Part shown: one piece after another, positions 44,353 through 53,408 of the stretch
Layout of the letters: each line of letters starts with the position of its first letter
How positions within the stretch are numbered: position 1 is the first letter of the stretch
Assembly: GCA_020438795.1 (NCBI GenBank)
Contig: JAGQTY010000002.1
Span: 1-64,000 of the forward strand
DNA length: 64,000 nt
Reading direction: 5' to 3'
Source: Actinomycetota bacterium
Lineage (GTDB): Bacteria > Actinomycetota > Actinomycetes > S36-B12 > GCA-2699445
Made by a program: the position numbers and the translations under genes
Notes under the pieces: model-generated
What the model was told of the DNA's origin: nothing
The model's input: only the letters and a program-made list of their open reading frames with translations
The model's database searches: none

Positions 44353-45646
44353 CACGCGCCCGCATCGCTGCAGCGTGAGCGGGCAGATCCTCGGCGGCGG
44401 CCAGGGTCTGCACGGCCGTCGAGATTCCGGCAAGAGCCGCATCGTCGTATTCGATCACCTGGATGCGGCGCAGGAATGTGACCACTCCCAGCCCGGAACT
44501 GTGCGCCGACGTGCCGCCTGTGGGCAGCACATGGTTCGACCCCGCGGCATAGTCACCCAACGAGACCGGCGACCAGGCGCCGACGAAGACCGCGCCGGCG
44601 TTGGTTATCCGTGCGGCCAGTCCCCTGCTGTCCTGCGTGTGGACCTCGAGATGTTCGGCCCCGTACCGGTTGGCCAGCTTCAGCGCCACCTCCAGATCGT
44701 CCACCAGGTAGATACCGCTCTGGTGTCCGGCAAGCGCGGCTCTGATCCGTTCGTCGTGTTTGGTCCGCGCGACCTGTTCCTCGAGTTCGGCCACCACGGC
44801 CGGTATCAGCTCCACCGATGGTGTCACCAGCACCGAGGCAGCCAGGGTGTCGTGTTCGGCCTGGGAGATCAGGTCGGCCGCCACATGGCGCGCATCAGCG
44901 GTCTCGTCGGCCAGGATCATGATCTCAGTCGGTCCGGCCTCCGCGTCGATGCCGACGCGGCCGAGCACCAGTCGCTTGGCGGCAGTCACGTACACGTTGC
45001 CGGGGCCGGTGATCAGATCCACGGGTGGCACCGTGATGCCGGGGTCGTCGAGTCCGTAGGCGAGCATCGCCACGGCCTGGGCTCCACCGACGGCGTATAC
45101 CTCGTCCACGCCGAGCAGGCGACAGGCGGCCAGCACCAGCGGACTCGGCAGACCACCGTTGTCGGGCTGCGGCGGACTCACCACGGCGATCGAAGCGACC
45201 CCGGCGATCTGCGCGGGAACGACGTTCATGATGACGCTGCTCGGATAGACCGCCCTGCCACCGGGCACGTAGAGGCCCACCCGTTCGATGGGTTCCCAGC
45301 GCTGCGTGACCACCCCTCCCGGCACCACGGTGGTCGTGGTCGGGGTGGGCAGATGGTCGGCATGCACGGCACGGACCCGCTCGATCGCCAGGCTCAGCGC
45401 GTCTCGCACCTCGGGATCGATGGCAGCCAGCGCCTCGTCGAGGTCCTGCTCGGCGACACGGAGTGCTTCGTGACTGGTCCCGTCCAGCCGCTGCGACCAG
45501 TCACGTACCGCTGCGGCTCCGCGAATTGCAACATCGGCGATAATAGGCTCGACTTGGGTCAGCACATCGGGAACAGACACGTCGGCGCGTGGGATGTCCG
45601 GCAGGGCGCTGAGGTCCTGGCCGCGCAGGTCGACGATCTGGATCAT
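44345..45646 (-). CDS. hisD: Histidinol dehydrogenase
   Basis: Zinc and NAD+ enzyme oxidising histidinol to histidine in two steps. [29 protein letters not shown] contains the signature with catalytic residues, and [20 protein letters not shown] and [18 protein letters not shown] are conserved. 433 residues. First gene of the his cluster; 23 bp separate it from the divergent ybaK-like gene, so the two promoters must overlap. Confidence 0.97.
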   Translation of the reverse strand: MIQIVDLRGQDLSALPDIPRADVSVPDVLTQVEPIIADVAIRGAAAVRDWSQRLDGTSHEALRVAEQDLDEALAAIDPEVRDALSLAIERVRAVHADHLPTPTTTTVVPGGVVTQRWEPIERVGLYVPGGRAVYPSSVIMNVVPAQIAGVASIAVVSPPQPDNGGLPSPLVLAACRLLGVDEVYAVGGAQAVAMLAYGLDDPGITVPPVDLITGPGNVYVTAAKRLVLGRVGIDAEAGPTEIMILADETADARHVAADLISQAEHDTLAASVLVTPSVELIPAVVAELEEQVARTKHDERIRAALAGHQSGIYLVDDLEVALKLANRYGAEHLEVHTQDSRGLAARITNAGAVFVGAWSPVSLGDYAAGSNHVLPTGGTSAHSSGLGVVTFLRRIQVIEYDDAALAGISTAVQTLAAAEDLPAHAAAMRARDV

Positions 45647-45669
45647 AGTGATCAGTCTACGGAGCGGAA

Positions 45670-46164
45670 ATGGCGAAAGTGAACCCGGAGATACTCACCG
45701 AGACGCCTGCCACAGCGGTGCTGGCCGATGCCGGGGTGCCGTATGCCATACACTCCTATTGCGCCGATCCCGAACAGACATCCTCCGGCGTGGCGGCAGC
45801 CACCCTGCTGGGGATCGACCCCCGCCGCATCTTCAAGACGATCATCACTGCGTGTGGCGAAGGCTACGTCGCCGGGGTGGTGCCCGTCGCCGGTTCGCTC
45901 GACACCACGGCACTGGCAGCCGCGGTGGGCCGCCAGTCAGCCGAACTGGTGGAACCCGAGGTCGCCGAGCAGATCGGCGGCGCTGCCCTGGGGTGCATCA
46001 GCCCATTCGGCCTGGCCGACGGTGTCGACATCGTGGTGGACACCGCCGCCATGACATTCCAGTCAATGCTGGTGGACGGCGGCACCCGTGGAATCGCCAT
46101 TGAGGTGTTCCCGCAGCACGTCGTGAACCTATTGCGGGCGAGGGTGGCCCCCATCTCGGTCTGA
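45670..46164 (+). CDS. YbaK-family aminoacyl-tRNA deacylase
   Basis: 164-residue single-domain editing protein; YbaK relatives hydrolyse Cys-tRNA(Pro) or related mischarged tRNAs. RIFKTI has the conserved lysine, and VVPVAGSLD and [10 protein letters not shown] (family GGCSPFG) are typical. ATG 45670 has GGAG five bases upstream. Exact tRNA substrate cannot be read from the sequence. The next gene begins 17 bp later. Confidence 0.92.
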   Translation: MAKVNPEILTETPATAVLADAGVPYAIHSYCADPEQTSSGVAAATLLGIDPRRIFKTIITACGEGYVAGVVPVAGSLDTTALAAAVGRQSAELVEPEVAEQIGGAALGCISPFGLADGVDIVVDTAAMTFQSMLVDGGTRGIAIEVFPQHVVNLLRARVAPISV

Positions 46165-46181
46165 CCTGGCAGAATGACCCT

Positions 46182-46838
46182 ATGCAGTCCTCACGCACCG
46201 GCCTGATCGTCGGTGGCACGGTCCTGGCAGTCACCTTCGTCGTGGGTATCGTGCTGCTGCTGCTGGCATCCGGCTCGCCTCCCGCGGGACCGCCGGACGC
46301 AGCCGGGTCAGTCTCCCCAAGCACGACCGCCGGCACACCGACCGCCGCGCCGGACCCGAACAGCGTGGAGAACTCCGACACCGACACCTCGCTGAACTTC
46401 ACGGTCGCCGACTGCGAGGGGTGTCTGATCACGGCTCGCCAGACCAGGGGCGGCGGTGAGCCGGAACAGGCCACGGCAACGGTCTCGGACGGTACCGCCC
46501 AGGTCGACCTGCCCACCCCGGGCACGATCGGACTTGTGCTGTCCGTCCGCGGTGTGCAGGGCGGCAGCGCCGATGCCACCGATCGACTGGTGGTGCTTCG
46601 GGCCGACGACATCAAGGCTGGTGAGCCCCAGACGGAGAGCCAGGTGAAGGGCGCGAGCCAGGGGTCCTACTGCTGGGCCGGCACACTGCTGGAGGTCGCC
46701 ACCGTGCGGCTCACGGTGGCCGGAGGACCTGCCAGTCCCACGATGGCGTGGGCCGACCCTGCTCTGCCGACCGTGGGCGGCCAGGTGGACCTGAAGGACG
46801 GCACGGCGTCGGTTCCCACGGATCTGCAGTGCAGCTGA
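46182..46838 (+). CDS. Membrane-anchored exported protein, unknown function
   Basis: 218 residues. An N-terminal signal-anchor (GLIVGGTVLAVTFVVGIVLLLLA, about 7-29) is followed by a Pro/Thr/Ala-rich linker and a beta-rich extracellular domain with four cysteines (DCEGC, YCWAG, LQCS). No catalytic motif or known family recognised. It follows the ybaK-like gene by 17 bp and converges on dnaE; the 65 bp between them contains no clear terminator. Confidence 0.8.
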   Translation: MQSSRTGLIVGGTVLAVTFVVGIVLLLLASGSPPAGPPDAAGSVSPSTTAGTPTAAPDPNSVENSDTDTSLNFTVADCEGCLITARQTRGGGEPEQATATVSDGTAQVDLPTPGTIGLVLSVRGVQGGSADATDRLVVLRADDIKAGEPQTESQVKGASQGSYCWAGTLLEVATVRLTVAGGPASPTMAWADPALPTVGGQVDLKDGTASVPTDLQCS

Positions 46839-46903
46839 GGCCATAGACCCACTGGGCGGCACGCAGCATCAGTACCGGTCAGGAGCGCCACACCGGCAGA
46901 GCG

Positions 46904-49900
46904 CTAGCGCGGTTCCGGAGCACCGGCGCCGAGCGCGCCGGGTCCGAGCAGTGCCTTGATCTCGGCGGTCAGCGCCGTGGAAGCCTGCACCCGCAGTCGT
47001 TCCTCGAGTCGCAGCACCGTGGTCCGGGGCCCGTTGACCAGGTGCAGTTGCACCTCACTGGGACCGGGGTGGGCGAGCAGAATATCCTTCAGCCGGTCCA
47101 CGACCGGAGGCACACACTTGCTCAACGGCATGCTGACGCGCAGCGGCCCGGTGTCGGAATCACGCAACTCCGGGAACTCGACCTCCATCGCCACCACGTT
47201 CAGGCTATCGTCGTCGCGCTTCTCCACGCGGGCCTTGAAGAGGGCGACCTTGTCCTCCACCAGGTAGGCGCCGATAGGCGCGTAGGTTCGTGGGAAGACC
47301 GCTATCTCCACCGAGGCGTCGAGGTCCTCAACCGTCACCAGCGCCCAGGGCTCGCCCTTCTGACGGGTGACCTTGCGCTGCACTGAGGCGATCAGGCCGC
47401 CGATCGTGACCACCCGGCCGACCGGGGGGGAGTCGGAGTGCAGGTCGAGCAGCGTCGCGTCCACAGCGTTGCGCAGCAGATGCTCCACCCCGTTCAGCGG
47501 ATGATCGCTGACGTAGAGCCCGAGCATCTCGCGTTCGGCGCTGAGCAGGGTCGCCTTGTCCCATTCCGCAAGTGGAATCTCCGGCACCATGTTGAGGTCG
47601 GCTTCGGGAACGTCAGCAGCCGCCCCGTCGTTGAACAGGTCGTACTGGCCGAGCTCCTCGGCCTTCTTGCGATCGACGTAGAGATCGATGATCTGTTCGT
47701 GGACAAGGGAGAGTCCTTTGCGGGTGTGTCCCAGTGAGTCGAAGGCGCCCGCCCGCACGAGCGAATCGATGACGCGCCGGTTGCACACCCCGACCTCCAC
47801 CGAATCGACGAAGTCGAGGAAATCCCGGAACGGTCCGTGCGCCCGACGAGTCGCCACGATCGATGCGACGACATTCTCGCCGACATTGCGGATCGCGCTC
47901 AGCCCGAAACGAATCTGGCCGTCGCGAGGGGTGAAGTCCGAATCGGACTCGTTCACATCCGGCGGCAGCACCTTGATGCCCATGCGACGGCATTCGTTCA
48001 GGTAGATCGCGGACTTGTCCTTGTCACCCTTCACACTGGTCAGCAGTGCCGCCATGTATTCGGCTGGGAAGTTCGCCTTGAGGTAGGCGGTCCAGTAGGC
48101 GACCAGACCATAGCCTGCGGTGTGGGCCTTGTTGAAGGCGTAGTCGGAGAATGGGACCAGCACATCCCAGAGCTTCTGGATCGCATCCTGGCTGTAGCCG
48201 TTGGTCTTCATGCCGTCGCTGAACGGCACGAACTCCTTGTCCAGGATCTCCTTCTTCTTCTTCCCCATGGCACGGCGCAGCAGGTCGGCCTGGCCCAGGC
48301 TGTACCCGGCGAGCTGTTGCGCGATCGCCATCACCTGCTCCTGGTACACGATCAACCCATGGGTGTCGCCGAGGATGCTCTCGAGCGGCTCGGCGAGATC
48401 AGGATGGATGGGCTCCACCGGCTTGCGCTTGTTCTTGCGATCCGCGTAGTCATTGTGGGCGTTTGCGCCCATCGGCCCGGGGCGGTAGAGCGCCAGGACC
48501 GCGGAGATGTCCTCGAAGTTGTCAGGCACCATCGAGCGCAGGAGCGCACGCATCGGTCCGCCGTCGAGCTGGAAGACGCCAAGGGTGTCGCCGCGGGCCA
48601 GCAGCTCATAGGACTTCCGGTCATCCAGTGGCAGGGTCTCGAGGATGAGGTCCTCGCCGGTGTTGGACTTGATGGAGCGCAGACAGTCGTCGATAACCGT
48701 CAGGTTACGCAGGCCGAGGAAATCCATCTTCAGCAGACCGAGCGTCTCACAGGCCCCCATGTCGAACTGGGTGATGATCGCGCCGTCGTCACGCTGCCAC
48801 ACCGGGATCACATCCTGCAACGGCTGGCTGGACAGGATGACGCCCGCGGCGTGCACACCGACCTGGCGTTTCAGCCCCTCAAGCCCCCGGGCGGTGTCCA
48901 CGACCTCCTTGACCGTCGAGTCCGATTCGTAGAGTTCCCGGAACTCACCGGCCTCGGAATAGCGGGCGTGCTCCGGGTCGAAGATCCCCGACAGCGGGAT
49001 GTCCTTGCCCATCACCGCCGGCGGCATCGCCTTGGTGATGCGATCGCTCAGCGCGAAGGGCTGTCCCATCACGCGCGCGGCGTCCTTGATGGCGGCCTTC
49101 GCCTTGATCGTGCCGTAGGTGACGATCTGCGCCACGTGATCGGAGCCATACTTCTCCGTGGCGTACTTGATCATCTCGCCGCGGCGACGTTCATCGAAGT
49201 CCATGTCGATGTCGGGCATCGACACCCGTTCAGGGTTGAGGAACCGTTCGAAGAGCAGGCCATGTGCGATGGGGTCGAGTTCCGTGATGCCAAGGGCCCA
49301 TGCGATCAGCGCACCGGCAGCGGATCCACGACCGGGACCGACCCGGATGCCATTCTCCTTGGCGTAGCGGACAAGGTCAGCAGTCACCAGGAAGTAGCCC
49401 GGGTAGCCCATCTGCCCGATCACGTCGAGTTCGTATTCCGCCTGCTTGAGGTGACCCTCGGGGACAGGTTCCGGCGCGAAGCGCTGCGTCAGCCCTGCCC
49501 GTACCTCCTTGGCGAGCCAGGACTGCTCGGTCTCCCCGCCGGGAACCTCGTAGCGGGGCATCAGGTCGGCACCCTCGTTGAAGGAGACGTTGCACCGCTC
49601 TGCGATCAGCAGCGTGTTGTCACAGGCGTCCGGGTGGCTGCTGAACAGTTGCCGCATCTGTGCGGCGGTCTTGATGTAGAAGTCCTCGGAGCTGAACCGG
49701 AACCGGTTCTGGTCACTGATCAGGCTCTTGGTGCCCACGCACAGGAATGCGTCATGCATCTTGTGGTCACCGGGCTTCACGTAGTGGGTGTCGTTGGTGG
49801 CCAGCAGAGGCAGGTTCAGGGTCTTCGCGATCCGAAGCAGATCATCACGGAATCGCCTCTCGATGGGGATGTCATGATCCATCAGCTCGCAGAAGAAGTT

Positions 49901-50470
49901 GTCCTTGCCGAGTATCTCCTGGAAGTCCGCTGCGGCTGCCAGCGCCCGGTCGTAGTTCCCCGCCTGCAACCAGCGGTTGACCTCCCCGGACGGGCAGCCA
50001 GTGGTGGCGATGATGCCCTCACCGTGACGTTCGAGCAGTTCCCGGTCCAGTCTCGGGGCCCGGTAGTAGCCCTCGATGCTGGCGAGGCTGGAGATCTTGA
50101 ACAGATTGTGCAGGCCGGTGTTGTTCTCCGCCCATAGCGTCATGTGGTTGTAGGCGACACTGCCCTTGCCCTCGCGGATCGCCTCAGCGTCGTCGTCATA
50201 GCCGGCGCCGAAGTCGAACGGGGAGCGCTCGGCGCGCCCCTGCGGCGCGTAATAGCCCTCCATCCCGATGATGGGCCGGATTCCCGCCGCAACTGCCTTG
50301 CTGTGGAACTCGAAGGCGCCGTACAGATTGCCGTGGTCGGTCATCGCGATGGTGTGCTGACCGAGCCGGGACACCTCGTCGAACAGATCACCGAGCCGGG
50401 CGGCACCGTCGAGCATCGAGTACTCGGTGTGCACGTGGAGGTGAACGAAGGAGTCGTCGGTGACGCCCAT
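46904..50470 (-). CDS. dnaE: DNA polymerase III alpha subunit
   Basis: Replicative polymerase. The 1188-residue protein starts with the PHP domain (VHLHVHTEYSMLDGAAR), then the palm with catalytic aspartates in PDIDMDFDERRRGEM, fingers with GPGRGSAAGALIAWALGITELDP, the helix-hairpin-helix/tau-binding region (AYWTAYLKANFPAEYM) and OB fold near the C-terminus. This is the main DnaE1 type. ATG 50470 has AGGGG four bases upstream; the frame is open to 50515. rluD lies 194 bp upstream. Confidence 0.97.
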   Translation of the reverse strand: MGVTDDSFVHLHVHTEYSMLDGAARLGDLFDEVSRLGQHTIAMTDHGNLYGAFEFHSKAVAAGIRPIIGMEGYYAPQGRAERSPFDFGAGYDDDAEAIREGKGSVAYNHMTLWAENNTGLHNLFKISSLASIEGYYRAPRLDRELLERHGEGIIATTGCPSGEVNRWLQAGNYDRALAAAADFQEILGKDNFFCELMDHDIPIERRFRDDLLRIAKTLNLPLLATNDTHYVKPGDHKMHDAFLCVGTKSLISDQNRFRFSSEDFYIKTAAQMRQLFSSHPDACDNTLLIAERCNVSFNEGADLMPRYEVPGGETEQSWLAKEVRAGLTQRFAPEPVPEGHLKQAEYELDVIGQMGYPGYFLVTADLVRYAKENGIRVGPGRGSAAGALIAWALGITELDPIAHGLLFERFLNPERVSMPDIDMDFDERRRGEMIKYATEKYGSDHVAQIVTYGTIKAKAAIKDAARVMGQPFALSDRITKAMPPAVMGKDIPLSGIFDPEHARYSEAGEFRELYESDSTVKEVVDTARGLEGLKRQVGVHAAGVILSSQPLQDVIPVWQRDDGAIITQFDMGACETLGLLKMDFLGLRNLTVIDDCLRSIKSNTGEDLILETLPLDDRKSYELLARGDTLGVFQLDGGPMRALLRSMVPDNFEDISAVLALYRPGPMGANAHNDYADRKNKRKPVEPIHPDLAEPLESILGDTHGLIVYQEQVMAIAQQLAGYSLGQADLLRRAMGKKKKEILDKEFVPFSDGMKTNGYSQDAIQKLWDVLVPFSDYAFNKAHTAGYGLVAYWTAYLKANFPAEYMAALLTSVKGDKDKSAIYLNECRRMGIKVLPPDVNESDSDFTPRDGQIRFGLSAIRNVGENVVASIVATRRAHGPFRDFLDFVDSVEVGVCNRRVIDSLVRAGAFDSLGHTRKGLSLVHEQIIDLYVDRKKAEELGQYDLFNDGAAADVPEADLNMVPEIPLAEWDKATLLSAEREMLGLYVSDHPLNGVEHLLRNAVDATLLDLHSDSPPVGRVVTIGGLIASVQRKVTRQKGEPWALVTVEDLDASVEIAVFPRTYAPIGAYLVEDKVALFKARVEKRDDDSLNVVAMEVEFPELRDSDTGPLRVSMPLSKCVPPVVDRLKDILLAHPGPSEVQLHLVNGPRTTVLRLEERLRVQASTALTAEIKALLGPGALGAGAPEPR

Positions 50471-50484
50471 CTCACCCCTCACAC

Positions 50485-50513
50485 TCGGGAACGATCCACT
50501 GTCGGGAACGATC
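50485..50513 (-). repeat. Direct 12-bp repeat just upstream of dnaE
   Basis: GATCGTTCCCGA (minus strand) occurs at 50502-50513 and 50485-50496, a 17-bp period, 15 bp before the dnaE ATG. It could be an operator; no known consensus fits. The rest of the 194-bp gap to rluD shows nothing recognisable. Confidence 0.7.
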
Positions 50514-50664
50514 ATCGATCAATGGCCACGGCCCACGGAGCACACCCCACGTCCACGGGCGAACGGCAACGCCCGCAAGCCGCCACTGTTCGACCATAAC
50601 CCGCTGCACCGACTCCGCCTCACAACAACACCGCCGGGTCCCGAGCATCTCGGCTGGCGTCCGA

Positions 50665-51591
50665 TCAGGAGCCTGCGCGCAACTCCTGCAGCGCGTGCGC
50701 GAGGTCGGCCGGATACTCCGAGCGGAACGTCATCGGCTCGCCGAGCGCGGGATGCTCGATGCCGAGCTGCACAGCGTGCAACCACTGCCGCCGCAGCTCC
50801 AGGCGAGCAGCAAGGCTCGGGTCAGCGCCGTAGGTGGTGTCTCCCATGCACGGATGCCGGATCGCGGCCATGTGGACCCGGATCTGATGGGTCCGCCCGG
50901 TCTCGAGCCGGACCTCCACGAGGCTTCCGTAGTGGAAGGCCTCCAGGACGTCGTAGTGTGTGATGGCGTGTTTGCCATGGGCGACCACCGCGAACCGGTA
51001 GTCGTGGTGCGGGTCCCTCCCGACCGGGGCATCGATCGTGCCGGTACTGGGATCAGGGTGCCCCTGGACGAGCGCGTGGTACAGCTTGGTGACTGTTCGG
51101 TCGCGGAACTGCCGTTTGAGTGAGCTGTAGGCCAGCGAGGTCTTGGCGACCACCATCAGTCCACTGGTGCCGACGTCGAGCCGGTGCACGATGCCCAGGC
51201 GCTCGTCCGGGCCACTGGCAGCCAGCACCACGCCCTGATTCCTCAGTGAACCCGTCACGGTGGGGCCCTGCCAGCCGGGCGACGGGTGTGCGGCCACACC
51301 GGCAGGCTTGTCGATCACGATGATCTCGGGGTCCTCATGTACGACCGGCAGCCGGACCGAAGACGCGGACTCCTCCTGCCTCACCCCGGCCTGTGGTTCC
51401 GGCAGTGTCACGTCGATCAGCACGCCCTCGCGCAACCGGTCGGACTTGGCACAACTGATGCCGTCAAGCAGTACACAGCCCTCCTCGATGAGGGCGCTGG
51501 CCCGCACCCGCGAGACCCCCAGCAGGCGGGACAGGCCGGCATCGGCACGCATCCCCACCAATCCCTCGGGGACAATCAGTTGTCGGCCCAC
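50665..51591 (-). CDS. rluD: RluA-family 23S rRNA pseudouridine synthase (RluD-like)
   Basis: Isomerises specific uridines in 23S rRNA. An N-terminal S4 RNA-binding domain (SRLLGVSRVRASALIEEGCVLLDG) precedes the catalytic domain, whose aspartate is in IVHRLDVGTSGLMVVAK; ETGRTHQIRVHMA is conserved. GTG 51591 follows the lspA stop by one base and has GGAG seven bases upstream, so I prefer it to ATG 51627, which overlaps lspA by 35 bp with GAGG touching the ATG. 308 residues. Confidence 0.93.
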   Translation of the reverse strand: MGRQLIVPEGLVGMRADAGLSRLLGVSRVRASALIEEGCVLLDGISCAKSDRLREGVLIDVTLPEPQAGVRQEESASSVRLPVVHEDPEIIVIDKPAGVAAHPSPGWQGPTVTGSLRNQGVVLAASGPDERLGIVHRLDVGTSGLMVVAKTSLAYSSLKRQFRDRTVTKLYHALVQGHPDPSTGTIDAPVGRDPHHDYRFAVVAHGKHAITHYDVLEAFHYGSLVEVRLETGRTHQIRVHMAAIRHPCMGDTTYGADPSLAARLELRRQWLHAVQLGIEHPALGEPMTFRSEYPADLAHALQELRAGS

Positions 51592-51592
51592 C

Positions 51593-52183
51593 TCAGGGCT
51601 CCGGGGTGGTCGCGGTCGCTGGTTCATCCTCGTGTGAGTCCGCCGGGCGTTTCCCGGTCGGCTCCACGCCCAGCAGGCTCAGCACCACAATCAGGATCGC
51701 CGCACCGACCACCGACATGTCGGCGACATTGAAGACCGGCCAGTTCGGGAGCTCGAGGAAGTCGACGACATGCCCGAAGCCCCCACCCGGTGGCTGGGTG
51801 AACCGGTCGATGAGGTTGCCGAGCGCACCACCGAGGAGCATCCCCAGCGCGAGCATCCACCAACCGGACACGATGCGACGCGCGAAATACAGGACCAGGC
51901 CCGACACGAGAAGAGCTGCGATCGAGAACAGCCACGTGTACTGGGTCCCGATGGAGAAGGCGGCTCCCGGATTGCGGACGAAGGTGAGCTGCAGTATCTC
52001 CCCGACGACCTGCACCTTCGGCTCACCCTCGAGGGACTGTATCGCCAGGTACTTCGTGACCTGGTCGATCACGATCACGATCACGCCGACCGAGAGGATC
52101 CACCACAGCCCATTGGCACGCCCGCCCAGACCACTGGTGTGGGCGTGCGCGTCGTCAGCTACGGGATCAGCGGGTTCGGACAT
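51593..52183 (-). CDS. lspA: Lipoprotein signal peptidase
   Basis: Aspartyl protease of the inner membrane that removes the signal peptide of diacylglyceryl-lipoproteins. Catalytic aspartates are in GNLIDRF and FNVADMSVV; VRNPGAAFS is conserved, and four helices are visible. 196 residues with hydrophilic extensions at both ends. Same order as other actinobacteria (DksA-like, lspA, rluD). Confidence 0.96.
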   Translation of the reverse strand: MSEPADPVADDAHAHTSGLGGRANGLWWILSVGVIVIVIDQVTKYLAIQSLEGEPKVQVVGEILQLTFVRNPGAAFSIGTQYTWLFSIAALLVSGLVLYFARRIVSGWWMLALGMLLGGALGNLIDRFTQPPGGGFGHVVDFLELPNWPVFNVADMSVVGAAILIVVLSLLGVEPTGKRPADSHEDEPATATTPEP

Positions 52184-52278
52184 CGCCTCAGGATACCTCG
52201 CCAGACCTGCCGGGCACCGCCCGTGCCGACCTGCGAAGAGGACGATACACGGCTGAGCTCAGGACAGCCTCTCGAGCG

Positions 52279-52698
52279 TCAACGCCGCTCTTCACGCTGC
52301 TTGCAGGCCAGGCACAGCTGCGCCTGGGGGAAGGCCTGCAGACGAAGCTTGCCGATCGGCTCCTCGCATGACTTGCAGAGCCCGAAACTTCCGGAGTCGA
52401 GCCGCTGGATCGCCGCCTCGACCTGATCACGCATCTGTCGCAGACTGTTGGCAAGCGCGATCTCGTGGTCGCGCTCGAAGCTCTTGGAGCCCGAATCCGC
52501 GTCATCGTCACCGGCCTCGACGACGGCCTCGCTCAGGAGATCCTGCAGCTCGGCCTCCATGTCGGCCAATTCCTCGTTGAGACGGGTGAGTTCATCGTTC
52601 AGCTCTTCACGGACGTCCTCGATCTCTGCCACGGTCCACGGGTCATCGCCCGCACGCACCGGCAGCTGGGTCAGTCGCTCCAAAGTCACCTGGTTCAT
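52279..52698 (-). CDS. TraR/DksA-family zinc-finger protein
   Basis: 139 residues from ATG 52698: a coiled-coil (about 25-70, DVREELNDELTRLNEELADMEAE in part) and a C4 zinc finger (CKSCEEPIG then CLAC) typical of DksA/TraR regulators that bind RNA polymerase near the secondary channel. The start is uncertain: GTG 52710 overlaps GGAGG, and the frame is open in-frame to 53235, so a longer Pro/Ala-rich N-terminus as in Streptomyces homologues is possible. It lies 95 bp upstream of lspA. Confidence 0.85.
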   Translation of the reverse strand: MNQVTLERLTQLPVRAGDDPWTVAEIEDVREELNDELTRLNEELADMEAELQDLLSEAVVEAGDDDADSGSKSFERDHEIALANSLRQMRDQVEAAIQRLDSGSFGLCKSCEEPIGKLRLQAFPQAQLCLACKQREERR

Positions 52699-53408
52699 CT
52701 CAACACTCACCTCCTCGGCGGTTGCTCCCACCGGCTGTGGCACTGCCGGTGCCGCCAGCCTTCCCTCGTCTGAATTGGAGTAAACAGGATCATGACGAGC
52801 AGTATTCCGTCGGTTGACCCTAACGGAGTACGATTCGGTAACGACCTGCTTGCCTGTCCTCCCAGCCGGACGCGATGTGACGGCTGAGCCCGTTTCGGGC
52901 GCTGGCGCCGGTTCGTCGGTGTCCTGCAGGGCGGTCGTCGATCTCGCCGCGGGAGCGGGACCCCGGACTTCCGCATCGCCGCGCCGGTCAGCGCTGTCAG
53001 TTCCCACCGGTGCGGTCCGTACCGGCGGATGGACGTGGTGGCGGCGCAGCGCGAAGCGGAGGTTCCGCAGGTGGTGGGCTCTGCCCAGGAAGCCGAGCGC
53101 CGGCATGACTCCGAGGACGCCGAGCAGCACACGTGGACCCACCATTGCCTCCCTGATCGCAGGCACAATCGTAGGCGCTCGGCGCTTCATGGGCGATCCC
53201 GACCCGCACAAGCCGCGCAAGGTGATGAGGATCACCGAGTGACCGGTCCACTGCAGCCCGTCCTCGGGGACCCCGGTGCCACCGCCGGTTCCAGTATCAT
53301 TTCAGGCAGAGGGTGACGATCATCGATCGACTGCTACTGCCTGTAGCAGCCTGCCCACGACACAGTTGCTAGACGTGCCTGACGGCACGAACCATCGGAG
53401 TTTGCCGC
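52699..53408. other. 710-bp region between the DksA-like gene and ileS
   Basis: No gene is assigned with confidence. The minus-strand frame of the DksA-like gene stays open to 53235; an internal ATG at 53145 has GGAGG two bases upstream, so that frame may be coding. Its middle part (about 52760-52860) is AT-richer with poorer third-position GC, as expected of a promoter. A competing plus-strand frame spans 52814-53242. The last 100 bp hold the ileS leader hairpins. Confidence 0.5.
53331..53389 (+). promoter_or_regulatory. Structured ileS leader with two hairpins
   Basis: CTGCTAC (53331-53337) pairs with GTAGCAG (53343-53349) around TGCCT, and CGTGCC (53374-53379) pairs with GGCACG (53384-53389) around TGAC. 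The second ends six bases before the Shine-Dalgarno CGGAG (53396-53400). A -10-like TATCAT at 53295 would place both in the 5' leader. The T-box core sequence is absent. Confidence 0.5.

Noticed and set aside
47837-50137. 766-codon open frame antisense to dnaE
   Set aside because: Shadow of dnaE; no homology and no ribosome-binding site.
50507-53326. Shared ACGATCATCGATC at about 50508 and 53316
   Set aside because: A short partly palindromic match in two gaps; likely chance, with different neighbours and spacing.
53240-53408. T-box riboswitch before ileS
   Set aside because: Expected for actinobacterial ileS, but neither the T-box core nor a convincing stem I with antiterminator is visible. 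Reported only as a structured leader.
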